From Rhizaria sp. SCN 62-66 (lineage: Eukaryota; Rhizaria, unplaced): 64,000 nucleotides of DNA. Shown piece by piece: positions 10,880-22,513 of this stretch (positions are counted from its first letter, which is position 1; each line of letters begins with the position of its first letter). The notes under the pieces were generated by a model that made no database searches, was not told where the DNA came from, and worked only from the letters and a program-made list of their open reading frames with translations. A program made the translations under genes and the position numbers. The DNA is taken from NCBI GenBank assembly GCA_001724265.1, contig MEDY01000169.1, positions 1-64,000 of the forward strand, written 5' to 3'.

Positions 10880-13800
10880 TTAGAGCATCCTGATAGTGCC
10901 CGACGCACCAGTGTTTTCCGTGTTTACGCTGGCCACCGAAGTGAGGTCATCGTGCCCCATAGACTCCCCAGCCCCGCCAGCTCCCAGGGTATTCAAACTG
11001 GCACTGGTACTGACACGCAGAGAGAGGATCTCGCCGGTGCCAGTGCCAGTGCTCGCGCCCGAGAAGGCTGACGGCACAGGCGCCAGAAGCCCGCTGTGCC
11101 CGCTGTAGCCGCTGTAAACGCTGTGGCTGTTGTATCCGCTCCCACTCTACATATTAGTGTTAAGCGCCTACAGAGAGTTCCCATCACTGTTAACAGAAGC
11201 ACCACCACCACCAAAGTCGCCGCCAGCGATGCCATCGTTGCCGTCCCCAGCCGCGCCACCGCCGGCGCCGCTGCCGTTGCCGTTAGCGCCGGCGCCGCCG
11301 TTGCCGAGGCCGAGCGTGTCGAGCATGTCGAGGCACCAGTTGTTCTTCTCGACCCAGACGTAGTAGCGCGCCATCTGCAGCGGAGTCATGACGCCGGAGA
11401 AGAGACGGTCCATCAGCAAGTTAAGCCGCGTCTGGTGCTCGAGCACATCGTTGCGCGCGGACGCGATCGTCTGGCACAGCCTGTGGTTGTGATAAGAAAT
11501 AGGTGAAGAATAACATGAAAGTCGCATTAAAAGTGTAAACGTGAGGTGAAAATGTGGTGTTTGACAACATATATGTTTAACATAAAATAGGGTTGAGTTC
11601 AGCGGATATAAAAGGCATACTAAATCGATGCCTTTTCAGTGATGATTCCATTGTCGCCTTCTTTCGTATGTGTTTGTCTTTAATGAAGTGACACAGCAAG
11701 GTAATGAGTGGTTAGTTTAACGTACCTCGTGAGCTCCGCGCGCTCGCTCCTGAGCGCGCCGCGGATGCTGTCGAGCTCCGCCAGTTGCGCCAGAGAGAGC
11801 CCGACCTCGGTGCACATGAGCGTGTACCACAGAGAGGAACTCGTGGTCGGAGCCTCGCCGAAGGTGTCGCTCTGGTCGATGCCCCACAGAGCGAACTTGG
11901 TCGCGAGGTCCGGGGTGGCGACCGAGAGCACGCGGGTGAAGGCGCCGTCGGTGAACGCCTGCGGCTCGCGGGCCTGGACCAGCACGCTCTGCATGGCAAG
12001 GGTCAGCTGCTGGGTCTGCACGTCGTCGAGAGCGGTCGTGGCGCTGATCTCGACAATGAACGCGAGCTGCTCCTTCAGAGACACCAGACTGCACAAGCAA
12101 GCAGGCAAGCAGGCAAGCAAGGGGAAACATGGCGAGAGCGAGTGGGTGATTTGGAAAAGAGAAGGAACAAAAGAGGAAAAAAAAAGAAGTTAGAAATTGG
12201 GGAAGTAAGAGACATGATAAGGCAAACACATTACGACCTATTCCTTTTGTTTTCGAGTGAGACATAAGAGCACGTACCGAGCTTCGTGCGCCTGGTGGCG
12301 CGCGGTCTCGAGCTGGCTCCAGGCCTGCACAGACTCGAGCTCAAAGCCCGGAGGCACAGCACTGCCGCTGCCGCCGCTGCCCGCAAAGCCGCCGCCCGCG
12401 CCGTTGCCACCACCGCCGCCGCCACCGTAGCCGCCGCCGCTGCCATCTCCGCCGCCGCCGTTGCCAGCCGCCGCGGCCGCCGCCGTGGCCGCCGCGGCCG
12501 TCGCGTTGGCCGCGGCGACGGCGTTGTTGGCATGGTTCAGCTGCGCGCGCATGTCCTCCAGCCGGGCAGACATGCGCTTGACCTTCTCCTCGAGATCCTT
12601 GACGTACATCTTCTTGCGGCGGCGGGAGGCGCGCGCCAGCTCGGCCTTGCGCGCAAGACGGAGCTTCGCCTTTTCGTCGGGCGTCATGCCCGCAGTCTCG
12701 GCCTCGTCGTCGAGGTCGATGCCGTCGAGTCCGCCCAGATCTAAATCGTCGTCCTCGCCCATGCTGTCAGCACCGCTGCCGCCGCCGCCGCCCCCGCCAT
12801 AGTAGCCGCCGCTGCCGCCACCGCCGCCGGAGCCGTAGCCCAGGTTGGGGGAGCCGTAACCAGGATTACTAGCAGCGGCGGCGGCGGCGGCCGCGGCGGC
12901 GGAGGAGGCGGCCGCGGCGGCTGCTGCCCCGCTGTTGCGGCGACCAACCTGAGTGAAGCGAAAAGGGAAATTCAAGGGATATAACACAGTGAGATAAAAA
13001 ACGAAAAACTAGATGTTCATGCTCTTTAAGTAAATATACAGTCACTAGTGATCACACAAACCCAACTCGCCTGCAATCTGACTAGTTTGAACATTGTTGA
13101 CAATAGATCTGCGTCTGCATAGAGACGTCGCGTACCTGTGGCGGGGCAGGCGAGCCGCGGCGCGACGAGGGGCCCGAGCCGCTCGCCCCGGCCTGGCCCT
13201 GCGACTGCAGATGCGAGTGCGGGTTGATGAGTTGGCTGGCCGAGGCGCCCAGCAGCACGGGCGGCGCCAGGTGCATCGCGTTGAGGCCAAGCGCCATGCT
13301 GCCGCCTAGACAGGAAGCAGAAACAAGAAAAAGCGAAATGCGGACAGAGTACACAATAAGCTCATACAACAAGATGACAAAAGACGATGATAGATCGCGA
13401 AGATTTCAAGAACAAACATAACACATGACACTGCAATAAGTATATAAAACAACAAACAAGAACATCAAGAGAGCGTATACGCGCGATATCGCGCCAAATG
13501 TAAATAAATAGAACGCACCTGGACTCTGGCTGCCATCGTGATACTGCCCCGTCCCGCCGCCCGCCGCCGACGACGACGCCGCGTTGCTCGAGGCCAGCGA
13601 GGACCTCGTGGTGCGGCCAGACCGCGTCTGCGCGTAGGGCGACGTCCCGCCCGCCGCCGCCCCTGCCCCAGTACTACTGCCTCCGGCCGCACCAGCGGCG
13701 GCGGCCGCAGCAACACCGCGAGTGCCTGCACTGCCGCCGGCGCTGCCGCCGTTGGTGGTGTTGTTTGAGAACGGCGACGAGGACCGTGGCAGGGCGTAGG

Positions 13801-15169
13801 GCGAGTTGTGCTGCGCGCCGTGCCGCGCGGGCGACGAGGACCGCGACGTAGAGGGCCGCATCGCGCCGCCACCGCTGCTGCCGGGACGGGGAACCGCGTT
13901 GGCGGCGACGGCGGCGGCAGTGGCGTCGTACTGCTGCTGGTAATGCTGCTGCTGCTGCTGATGTTGATGCTGCTGTTGCTGCTGCAGTGCGAACGCCTGC
14001 TGCTGCTGGTGGTAGGAGGAGAGTGCGCCGTTGAGCATCGCGTTGCCGGTGGCGGCGCTGCCACCGGGGCTGTTGCTCGTGCCCATGATGGCCCCCGCCC
14101 CCGTACTATGGGGCGAGGTGCCCGCGCTCACGATCCCGAACCCCGAGTGACCGTGGGCCGCAGAGGCCCCCGTGCCGAGGGAGCGTCCGCCCAGGGAGCC
14201 GACACTGCTGCCCGCTGCGGTGCCGGGGACGCTACTGCCGGCCACGGCGGCCGCGGCGGCGGCGGCGGCCGCGGCGGCCGAGGCGGGCGACGACGACATG
14301 AGCAACTGGGACCGGATCGACTGCAGATGCTGCTGCGCGGCGTGGGCGTGACTAGCGTGGCCGCCGCCGCCGACATTGGCGTTGGCGGTGGCCGTGGCGG
14401 CGGCGGCGGAGGAGTAGAGGAACGAATGCGCGGCCGACGGGCTGATGCCGCTCACCGGCGGTGGCGGCGCGTGAACGTGACCGTGGCTATGACCGTGGAC
14501 GCTAGTGCCGTAGGGGGGCGACACGCCCATCGGGACGCCGCCGCCGCCGCCACCGCCGTTGCGCTGGCCTTGCGAGTGACCGTGAGCAGGGTGACCGTGG
14601 CCGTGAGCGTGGTGGTAGACGGAGCCCGGAGGCAGGCCCGCGCCCGCGCCGCCGGCGCCGCCGGTGAGGCTGTGCATGGACCTAGGCAGCGGGTCCGCCG
14701 AGAGCTCGCTATGATGGCCGTGGTGACCGTGGGCGTGATGGCCGTGGTGACCGTGGGCGCCGGCACCGACAGCGCCGGCTCCGGCGGCGGCGGCGGCAGA
14801 GGGACCCGAGAGGGCGAAGGTCAGGTCGCCGTGGCCGAGCGGCAAAGGAGGATACTGGCCAAACCCTCCAGCACCGGCGCCGCCTGCGACGCCGACACCA
14901 GAGGCGGAGGTGGCGGCTGTGAGCTGCGCGCCGGAGCCGTTGGGGACGGCGGCGGCTGCGGCGGCGGCGGCGCGCATGGGGCCAAAGCCCTCGTCGGAGA
15001 TGGAGTGGGGGAAGGCGAGCATGTTGTCCATGCTGTTGCTTAGGGAGGCGTTGAGGCCGGAGAGCGGGTTGAGAGGGTTGACGCCGCCGCCACCGGAGGA
15101 CGCGTTGGGGGCGGGGCCGTTGAGCTCGGGCGAGGAGGGGAAGCCGCCCGTGGGGTAGAACGGGTTCAT
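10880..15169 (-). CDS. bZIP transcription factor with conserved helical tail; two in-frame UAG codons
   Basis: Exons on the minus strand: 15169-13519, 13305-13136, 12948-12278, 12088-11726, 11480-10880 (1151 codons including two TAG, stop TAA). Phases 1/0/2/2 join. Residues 1 to about 690 are Gly/Ser/His/Ala/Gln-rich with HGH repeats and an acidic patch. The bZIP (about 701-745) has the basic stretch ARASRRRKKMY, then a short heptad zipper. The normally invariant Asn of the basic region is Lys. Exons 3-5 encode conserved helices ending in MTPLQMARYYVWVEKNNW, resembling the DOG1-type tail of TGA-class bZIPs. That is a resemblance, not proof. The last exon reads through TAG at 11170-11168 and 11149-11147 into a Gly/Ser-rich tail in the same frame. 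The 5' end is uncertain: a plausible acceptor lies just upstream of the chosen ATG, so a 5' exon may exist. Confidence 0.82.
11147..11170 (-). other. Two in-frame TAG codons in the bZIP last exon
   Basis: TAG at 11170-11168 and 11149-11147, six sense codons apart. The frame then stays open to TAA at 10880, with the same Gly/Ser/Tyr-rich composition (YNSHSVYSGYSGHSG). Both are read here as sense codons. Confidence 0.7.
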
Positions 15170-16163
15170 CGGACCGGAGTGGCAGGACGACGCTCGCTGT
15201 CGCGTGCTGGAAAAGTCTTCCTGAGATACGAAAGAGGACTTGGAGTTAGCGCGAGAGTGGGTGAGGCGCAAAAATAGCTCGTATGAGCTATAGATGAGCT
15301 GTAGAGAGGACAAATTGTAAAATGAAATAAAAGAAATGAGAGTTATGGAGAGTGAGAAAGAGGTTAGAAAGGAATGGATACGTCGCAAGGGGGAACGGGG
15401 TGTCGTCGGCCAGTCTTCGCGTGGCATTCGACAAATCACTCTAGGCGAGCGTGTGCCGTGCAATAGAGACACAGAGAGTCCAGATTTGAACATGTGGGGG
15501 GTGTTGAATATGGCAAGGCAGTTGCATAGAAAAGAACTCTTATTGCGGACGGTGAATAGCTCTAAGCGAGACGGAAGAAGCGCTGGACTGGGCGAGAGAA
15601 TAAGGCCTTGATCAAAATACGAATCGGCACACAATTCGCCACAATCGCCGTTGAGCGCCTAAAAACCCGGATCAGGGTACAACGCCAAGTCGCTTGTCGT
15701 TCTATAAACTTAAGTCTCCTTCACGGGCGCTACCATAAACACTAATTCCACGAAAAAGTACGGCCACGAAAAACCTCTCGTGTTGGTCAATCGAGAAAAT
15801 GAATTGGTTTTTTCGGTTCTACGAAGGTGGGGGTAAGAATCTAAAAACTGCTTCAACAAAGCGGAACTTGTGGCGTCGCAAAGATGTGGCTTTATCTTGG
15901 CTATTTTATCGTCATAGTATCAGAAGTTCAACTTTCTAGAATATATACCCTGTTTTATATTTTTATATACAACTATATTTCTTAAATTGGTGTTCCTATG
16001 GCACAAGACCCTTCCAAAGTACTCACAGAGTTGTTACTCCTCCCAGTCTGCTCACTCCTACTCTTTTACTTCATCACTCACGTATGGTATTCTTCCTTCC
16101 CATTGATTCCCCGCAGCTAGGTTTATCTTAACATATCATCTGTCTGTAGCGTTCCAGAAGACC
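15170..16163. other. Divergent promoter region, bZIP / coiled-coil gene
   Basis: About 1 kb between divergent starts. On the minus strand a good acceptor-like stretch (pyrimidines, then tatctcag) lies around 15220-15240, suggesting a 5' UTR exon for the bZIP gene. AT-rich from about 15880 to 16000. No gene was seen. Confidence 0.45.
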
Positions 16164-18504
16164 ATGTCAAGGTATGTTTCATTGATCTACACGCCAGTTT
16201 CCCTTCCACCCCCCCTTCCCTAACTCGCCTTCACACCCAATCTCACTCACACTCTTCACACACGTCGTGTTTTCTGTCGCAACCATCGTAGTTCCTGGGA
16301 GGCGGCGGCGTTTCACCCGTCGCGCCCCGTCCAGCAGACTTCCGCGGGCCGCTTCTGGGCCACCAGCGCGCCGTGTCCCCTGCGCAACCGCGCAGTCATC
16401 TCGACAAACTCTTCTCTCAGCGTGAGCTCTTCCAACCCCCACTCAGCCAACGGAACGAACTCCGCGACAAGCTCGAACGCGGACACTGTTGCGCACCGGT
16501 ACGACCCGTTTTCCGCGGCGGCGCGCGGCGTGGAACCGTCCCCGCTGCTGGCGCGGCCGCAGACGCCGCCCGATGGAGAGCGCCGGCTCATGGCGCTGCT
16601 GCCGCTCACTCGCAGGCGCTTCCTGCAGCTCTCAACAGCAGCCACCGCAGCCACAATTAGCACGGGGACTGGCGTCGGCTCTCGCGGCAGCGCCCGCGGG
16701 AGTAGATCTGTTTCTGGCACCGCAAATGCCGCCAAAAACAGCGCTTTGGAACGGACTATAATGCCGAGTACGAGCTCTAAGCCCCAACGGCAACAAGCTA
16801 GCAGCGGCAGTGGCGTTGGCGGGAGTTATAACGCCCGGAACACGTGGGGTGGCGCTAGCAACGCGGCCGCCACGAGTCCTGCCGCCACGGGTGGGTTCAC
16901 TCGGTTCGCTCACCCCAATAACAACAACAATTACAACAACAACGGGCAGCAAAACAACCGCAGCTCCGGAAACAATAGGAACAGTGCTCATAATGCTGCT
17001 GGCGGGCCCTTGCAGCAGGGCTATGCGCGCTCCGCCAGTCCAGACAGGGGCGCTCTCGTGCTTCCGTTGTCATCGCGACCAATGTCGCTCAGCCAACGGC
17101 CCGCGACCTCGGCAGCTAACGACTCAGCATCAGCGTACAGCAGCATCGACAACGCCAGAGTTTACGGGCACTCTGCTGCTGGTGCGAGGGGGAGTCAACC
17201 TGAAGTGAGCAGGCGTCCTGGCACCAGCGCTGCCAGCATGGGTACTGGGAGCGTGGGTACTGGGAACAGCAGCGTGCCTGCGGGGCTCAAAAACGACTTC
17301 TCGTTTGTGTTTTACCCGGATGTTGTCGTTAGCCGCCGTCAAGCCGCGCAGTCGCAGCTCCACAACAACGCCAGCGCCGGCGTTAACGGCAACACTCAGT
17401 CACAGGTGCAGTGCCAAGCGCAAGCGCAGAAGGCGCAGGCACAGGTGCAGCAATCACTGACTGGGTTTAGCTCGACTCAGGTGGGGGGTTTCGCTGCGTA
17501 TAACAGCGGCAACAACAACAATGATAATCATGTAAGTGCTCCGCAAAGTAGTGCACGTGCTGGCACAACACTGACATCACGTTCACAACTCTTTGCCAAC
17601 GCGGCCAATATCGACCGCAGCACAGATATGAGTCCCCATCATGCGACGACTGTCACCTTCGCTCACGCCGACATGACCGCTACCCCCACTGGCGCCGCGA
17701 TCGGTGCGAGCCTTAACCCCGGCGCCGGCGCCGGCGCTGCTCAGAGCGGCAATAGCGTAATTAACGGTGATATTGCCGCCTGTGGCGAAAGCAGGCGCTG
17801 GGAGCTGGCTCCAGGTGCCCCAGCTTCTCAGATTGCGAACTTAGGCCGCAGCTGGGAGGCGGTGGCGAAGGAGCGTGTCATGGTCCCGTCTAAGGGTGTG
17901 TGGCAACAGGCTAAGCAGGACTTGATCGCGCGCACGGCAGCGAAGCAAACCAATAACAACAACGGCTTCAATAACGCGGACGCTGACAGCCGAAATGCTT
18001 ACGAGATTGACCCGACTCATTGCAACAACAATGTTGAGGCTGATACCAGCAATGATGGCGACGCATCTAACATTGTAGCTGACGACGCTGTCGACACCGA
18101 GAACAATGGTGACAGTATTGGTGACTTTGGCAAGTATGCCAACAACGTCGAATTGCTGGAGCAACAGGGGGGGCAATTCGAGGAGGAGGGCGAAGACCAG
18201 ACCGTGAGCATCTTGGGTTCCAGTGGTTCTGGCGGTGGCTTTACTGACAACAACAACCCCAGCTTTATCTCTGCAAGCTCGTTCTACAACAACAGTGCTC
18301 CAGAAAGCAACCCGAACAGTGCCCGGAATGATACTTCTGCGCCAAATGCAAGTGCCAGCGCTAGCGCCGGTGTGAGCCGCGTGTTTTCCGATCCGCACAC
18401 CTCGTTGCCACCGCTAGTTATTGCATCGCCGTGCTTTGACACACATGGCACGGGGACTAACGCGGCCCATGTGTTACCGTTAGATGTAAATGCGTCTAGT
18501 ACAC

Positions 18505-18559
<55 letters not shown>

Positions 18560-21092
18560 TATCGATGTGAACCCGAACCCTAACGTGGAGAGCACCGGTG
18601 CGAACGATGGGAGTGGCAGTACGTTTGTGACTGCCCCCGTTGGCAAGCGTAGCAGAATCAGCAACATCGTCAGCTCGACCCCCCTCGCCGTCAATCTCAC
18701 TAGCACACCTCGCAACGACTGCAGCAGCGAGACCCCCGATGTAAATGTTGGCGCGAGCAATGTAAGTGCCCCCGCCGTGAGTATGGAGATGGTTTTCGCG
18801 CCTGCGTCGACTCCCATCGGCGCGAGCTACCACCACTTGAGGCACTACCACTCGGAGGCCACCAACAGCAACAGCAACAGCAACAGCAGTAGCAGCGGCA
18901 ACCTGAAAGTGCACGCGCAACAACAGCAGCAACAAGAGTCGTATTACCAGTTCAACGGCCCCACCAGTGCTAGCTCTGGCCCCGCTGCCGGCGCCGGTGC
19001 CGGTACAGGTGGCGCTCAGGCTCAGTTGCAGTCGCCGTCGCGGTCGCCGTCGCTGCTGCAAACGCGTTCGCAGTCCCAGTCGCAGGCTCCGTCACGCGAG
19101 CAGTCGCGCGTAGGTTCGCGTGTGGGGTCGCCGTCGCAGTCGCCCGCGCTGTCGCCCATGCAGCGGCGACTCCACTTCGCTGCGAACAATAACAATAACA
19201 ACAGCAACAGCAACAACAACAGCAGCTTCGCCAACAACAGCCATAGCAGCAGTCGTGGTTACTTGAGTCCTGTTAGCGCGAGCAACACGCCCGCGGTTGA
19301 CAATGCGAACCACTGTGCGAGCGCGAGCACCAGCGCCAGCGCTAGCAAGCGCAACAGCGTTGTTCTGCCCAGTGTGAATTTTGTTCGAGGTGAGAGCTTG
19401 CTCGCACTGCCACCGCAGGCGCAACCGCAGTTCACACAGACGCAGTCCCCGTCTCAAGTGCACGCACAGACGTACTTATATTCGCACTTACAGTTGCAGT
19501 CGCACTCGGCGAACCCGACTCCGTCGCCCTCGCCCGCGCCCGCGTCCTTTTTCACGAATCCCAACGCCAACTTCAGCAGTCTAAGTCCTCGCAACGCGAA
19601 CACCGCCAACGCAAGCGCTAACGCGGCCGTGAGTGCGGGTACAAGTGGGAATATGCCTGTGTTGAAGCACAGGAGCTCGCTCGCGGGAGGGTTGGTGCCA
19701 ACTCCCCGCGGCGCTGCCGCTGTCGCCGCCGCCGCCGTGTTGCTGACCGCCGCCGCCGCGGCCAACAACGCCGCGGCCGGCGCGAGCATTGTGAACAGCA
19801 ACATCAGCAGCAACCTCAGCAGCGGTGACAGCAGAAGCGACAGCGCGAGTGCGAGCGCGAATGTCGCGATGGGTGGCGGTGGTGGTATCTTGGCCCCGTC
19901 GGTGTCTGTGCTCTCGCAAAGACCGGCTGGGATCCTCGGGGGAAGTAATCCTTTTCCCCCGGGGACTAGCCACGCGCACCCGCTGAGCGGCGAGTCGCGG
20001 CCGGTCTCGCCGCATTTCGCGCTGGGACTGCGATCAGTCTCGCTGTCGCGGGGCCCGCTGGGGGGCCCGCTGCTGTCGCACTCGGGCTCGCAAGTCGTGC
20101 TGCATCCACAGCCGCACCCGCACCCGCAGGCGCAGCCACTGCAACAGCAGCCGCAGGGGCAGGCCCAGTCGCAGCTGCCGCAGGCGCAGTTGCAGGCGGC
20201 GCTGCAGCTGCAGGCGCATTCGCGGTCGCGCCGTGCCTCGCTTTTGCTCTCACCCTTTGCTGCGAGCCATAGCAATAACAATAACAGCAACAGCAACAGC
20301 ATGAACAAAGCTGAAAAGGTTGACAAAGACGGCTCGACTACTGCAAGCGCCCACATCATTCACGCAAGCATTGGCAACACCAGTGCTGCCAAGAGCAACT
20401 CAGACGACGCAAATACTGTCAACAGCGGCAGTCACGGCAAGAGTGATAGCAATAACAACAACAGCAGCGGCAGCAGTAGCAGCGGCGATCCGAATGATAA
20501 CAACGCTTTGCTGCTGCAACAGCGCCTCGCGGCGGCCGAAGCCCGCGCCGCCGCCGCTGAACACGCCCTTTTCAGCGCCGAAGCCGCCGCCGAGGCCGCC
20601 GAGGCCGCCGCCGTCGCCGCGGGCGCCGCCGCCGCCGCCGCCGAGGGCTCCGCGTCCGAGCTCACCGAGTCCGCGCTGGCGCTGCTGCGGTCCTACTCGG
20701 TCTCCGCGGCCGCCGACGGGGCGCGCGCGGCCGCGGCGGGAGCGAGGCGGGTCCGCGAAGCCGAGGCCGCAGCGGTCGCGGCGGCGGGGCGGGCGCAGGA
20801 CCTAGCGCTGCTCGTGGCCGCGGCGAGCGATAGTCTGGCCGTTAGCGAGGGCGAGCGCGAGCGGCTGCGCGGGGAGGCTGCGGCGGCGCGCGCGGCGGCG
20901 GCGGCGGCGGAGGGCGAGCGGGACGCGTGGGTGCACAAGTGGCAGGTGGGCGAGGATGGGGCGAAAGAAAGGGAACTTGCATTATCCGCGAAGCTTAAGG
21001 AGAGTGAGGAAGCGAGGAAGAAGCTTGAGTCCAGGCTCAGGGCCAAGAGAAACGTCACTGTCGAGGTGGACCAACTGCTGCAGTATACCTAA
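16164..21092 (+). CDS. Unknown large low-complexity protein with C-terminal Ala-rich coiled coil
   Basis: Two exons: 16164-16171 (ATGTCAAG) and 16292-21092, joined in phase 2 across a 120-nt GTATGT...TAG intron (1602 aa, stop TAA). The tiny first exon is inferred, because the long frame has no upstream ATG and opens directly behind an acceptor. About 1,350 residues are Ser/Asn/Gln/Pro/Ala-rich with a pure (AGC)n Ser run, Asn runs and QS-rich repeats. From about residue 1405 the sequence becomes an Ala/Glu/Arg helix continuing to the C-terminus (ending KESEEARKKLESRLRAKRN), a likely long coiled coil. No catalytic motif or known domain was recognised. It could be a cytoskeletal or scaffold protein; that is a guess from the coiled coil only. 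Confidence 0.7.
18507..18556 (+). repeat. (AGC)n repeat encoding poly-Ser
   Basis: An uninterrupted AGC run of about 16 codons inside the coiled-coil gene, comparable to the run at 2273-2328 in MPS1. Confidence 0.9.
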
Positions 21093-21856
21093 CTTTTTAA
21101 GAGCTTAATCGCTTGTCAGGAGTTGTGCGACTCATGTGGTGCACCAACACGTCAAGAAAGATTAGCAACGTTATTTAGATTAAGAATAGGATATCTGGTG
21201 AATACAAGGATGTTTTAATTTATTAGACGGAAACAAATTGTGACGTGCTGTGTTTAGTCTAAGATTAGATGTCGTTGTTGCAGTGTGGCTCGTCGAGTAA
21301 GTCAGTCAAGGCATGTTTATGTTGACTGTGCGAAGCGTGGATGTGAGAAAGATATTTTCACATGTGATTGCTCACGTGTTCATGAATTATTTTATTGTTG
21401 TTGTTGTTTTAACTGTACATGTATGTTCATTTCAGGCGATCGAAAAAATGAACGCCTAAATTCATACATATGTATACCGATTTGGAATGCCAAGTTAGAA
21501 AAAAAATGACCAAGTTGGAAATATAAGTGCTTTATTGGATAAAAAGATATTATTATAAATATCATAGTAGGTAACGTATGCTTTTTACAGATCAAAGCAA
21601 ATTAGAACTACAAATCATCGGTTAAAAATAAGTTAACACGCAATTTTAAGACCAAAACATGAGGAGAGAGCAAACTGTTATGAGCGACTTCTGAGCACAC
21701 AAAGCAACGTGAAATCAAAACAAAAGACGCAAAACCGCTATTATTCCAGGAGCACAGCTGTTCTCTTTCCATCTTTCACTGAAAATGACTGACGCTACAC
21801 TGCAGCTGTTTTGTCAATGTAAATGCAAGTAGTGTGCTGTTTGCTCGTTGTTGGTT
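21093..21856. other. Convergent spacer between coiled-coil and CLASP-like genes
   Basis: About 760 nt of AT-rich sequence holding two 3' UTRs. Short open frames here have no coding-like composition. Confidence 0.5.
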
Positions 21857-22481
21857 TTACTCAGGCTGTTGCTGCTGAGGCCGTTTACGCAGCATCCGTA
21901 GCTTCGCAGCAATCACCGCACTTGCACTTGCACTCGCATCACCGCCACCACCGCCGCCGACAGCGCCGTTGTGACTGTTGTTCGCAGACGGCGGGCAATA
22001 GTTGCTGTTGCTGCTGCTGTTGTTGCTGCCGCTCTCGGAGGCGAGGATGCCGGCGGCGCTGCTGAGAAACGACGGCGGCGCCATGCCCGCGCTCTGGCCG
22101 GTCGTGTTGCGGCTAATGCTGTTCGAGCTGGCGTTGCTGTTGTGGGCGCCGTTGCGCGCCGACTGAGAGGGCGGAACAGAGCCGGATAAAGCCGGAGTAG
22201 GCGCCGTAATCACTGGCACTGGCGTGTGCGCGCCTGCTGCTCCTCTTGCCCCCGCCGCCGCTGCCGCTGCCGCCGCTGCTGCTGAAGCTGCGGTGGGCGT
22301 GGGGATGAAGTCAACCGCAGTGGAGGCGGCTGAGGGGTCGACGCTGGCCGGTGTGGCGGCACCGCTGGCAGCGTAGTTGCCGTAGTTGTAGTTGTAGCTG
22401 TTGCTGTTGCTGTGGCTCCGCGTGTGCACCGGCGTCGCGATGGGCGTGACCGGCGCGAACTGGCCGTACGACGCCTGCTGC

Positions 22482-22513
<32 letters not shown>

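Noticed and set aside
11145-11194. A 27-nt or 48-nt intron removing the TAGs from the bZIP last exon
   Set aside because: It can be made to fit the frame, but all 22 other introns are 120-260 nt and mostly start GTACG. These would start GTAGGC or GTTAAC. Plain in-frame reading through TAG needs no intron and matches the giant gene.
13808-15043. A 411-codon plus-strand open frame
   Set aside because: Antisense shadow of the Gly/Ala/His-rich bZIP exon 1, with no independent coding signal.
16600-16640. RRRFLQLS-like twin-arginine motif in the coiled-coil protein
   Set aside because: It lies over 100 residues inside a eukaryotic low-complexity protein without a following hydrophobic signal, so it is not a Tat signal.
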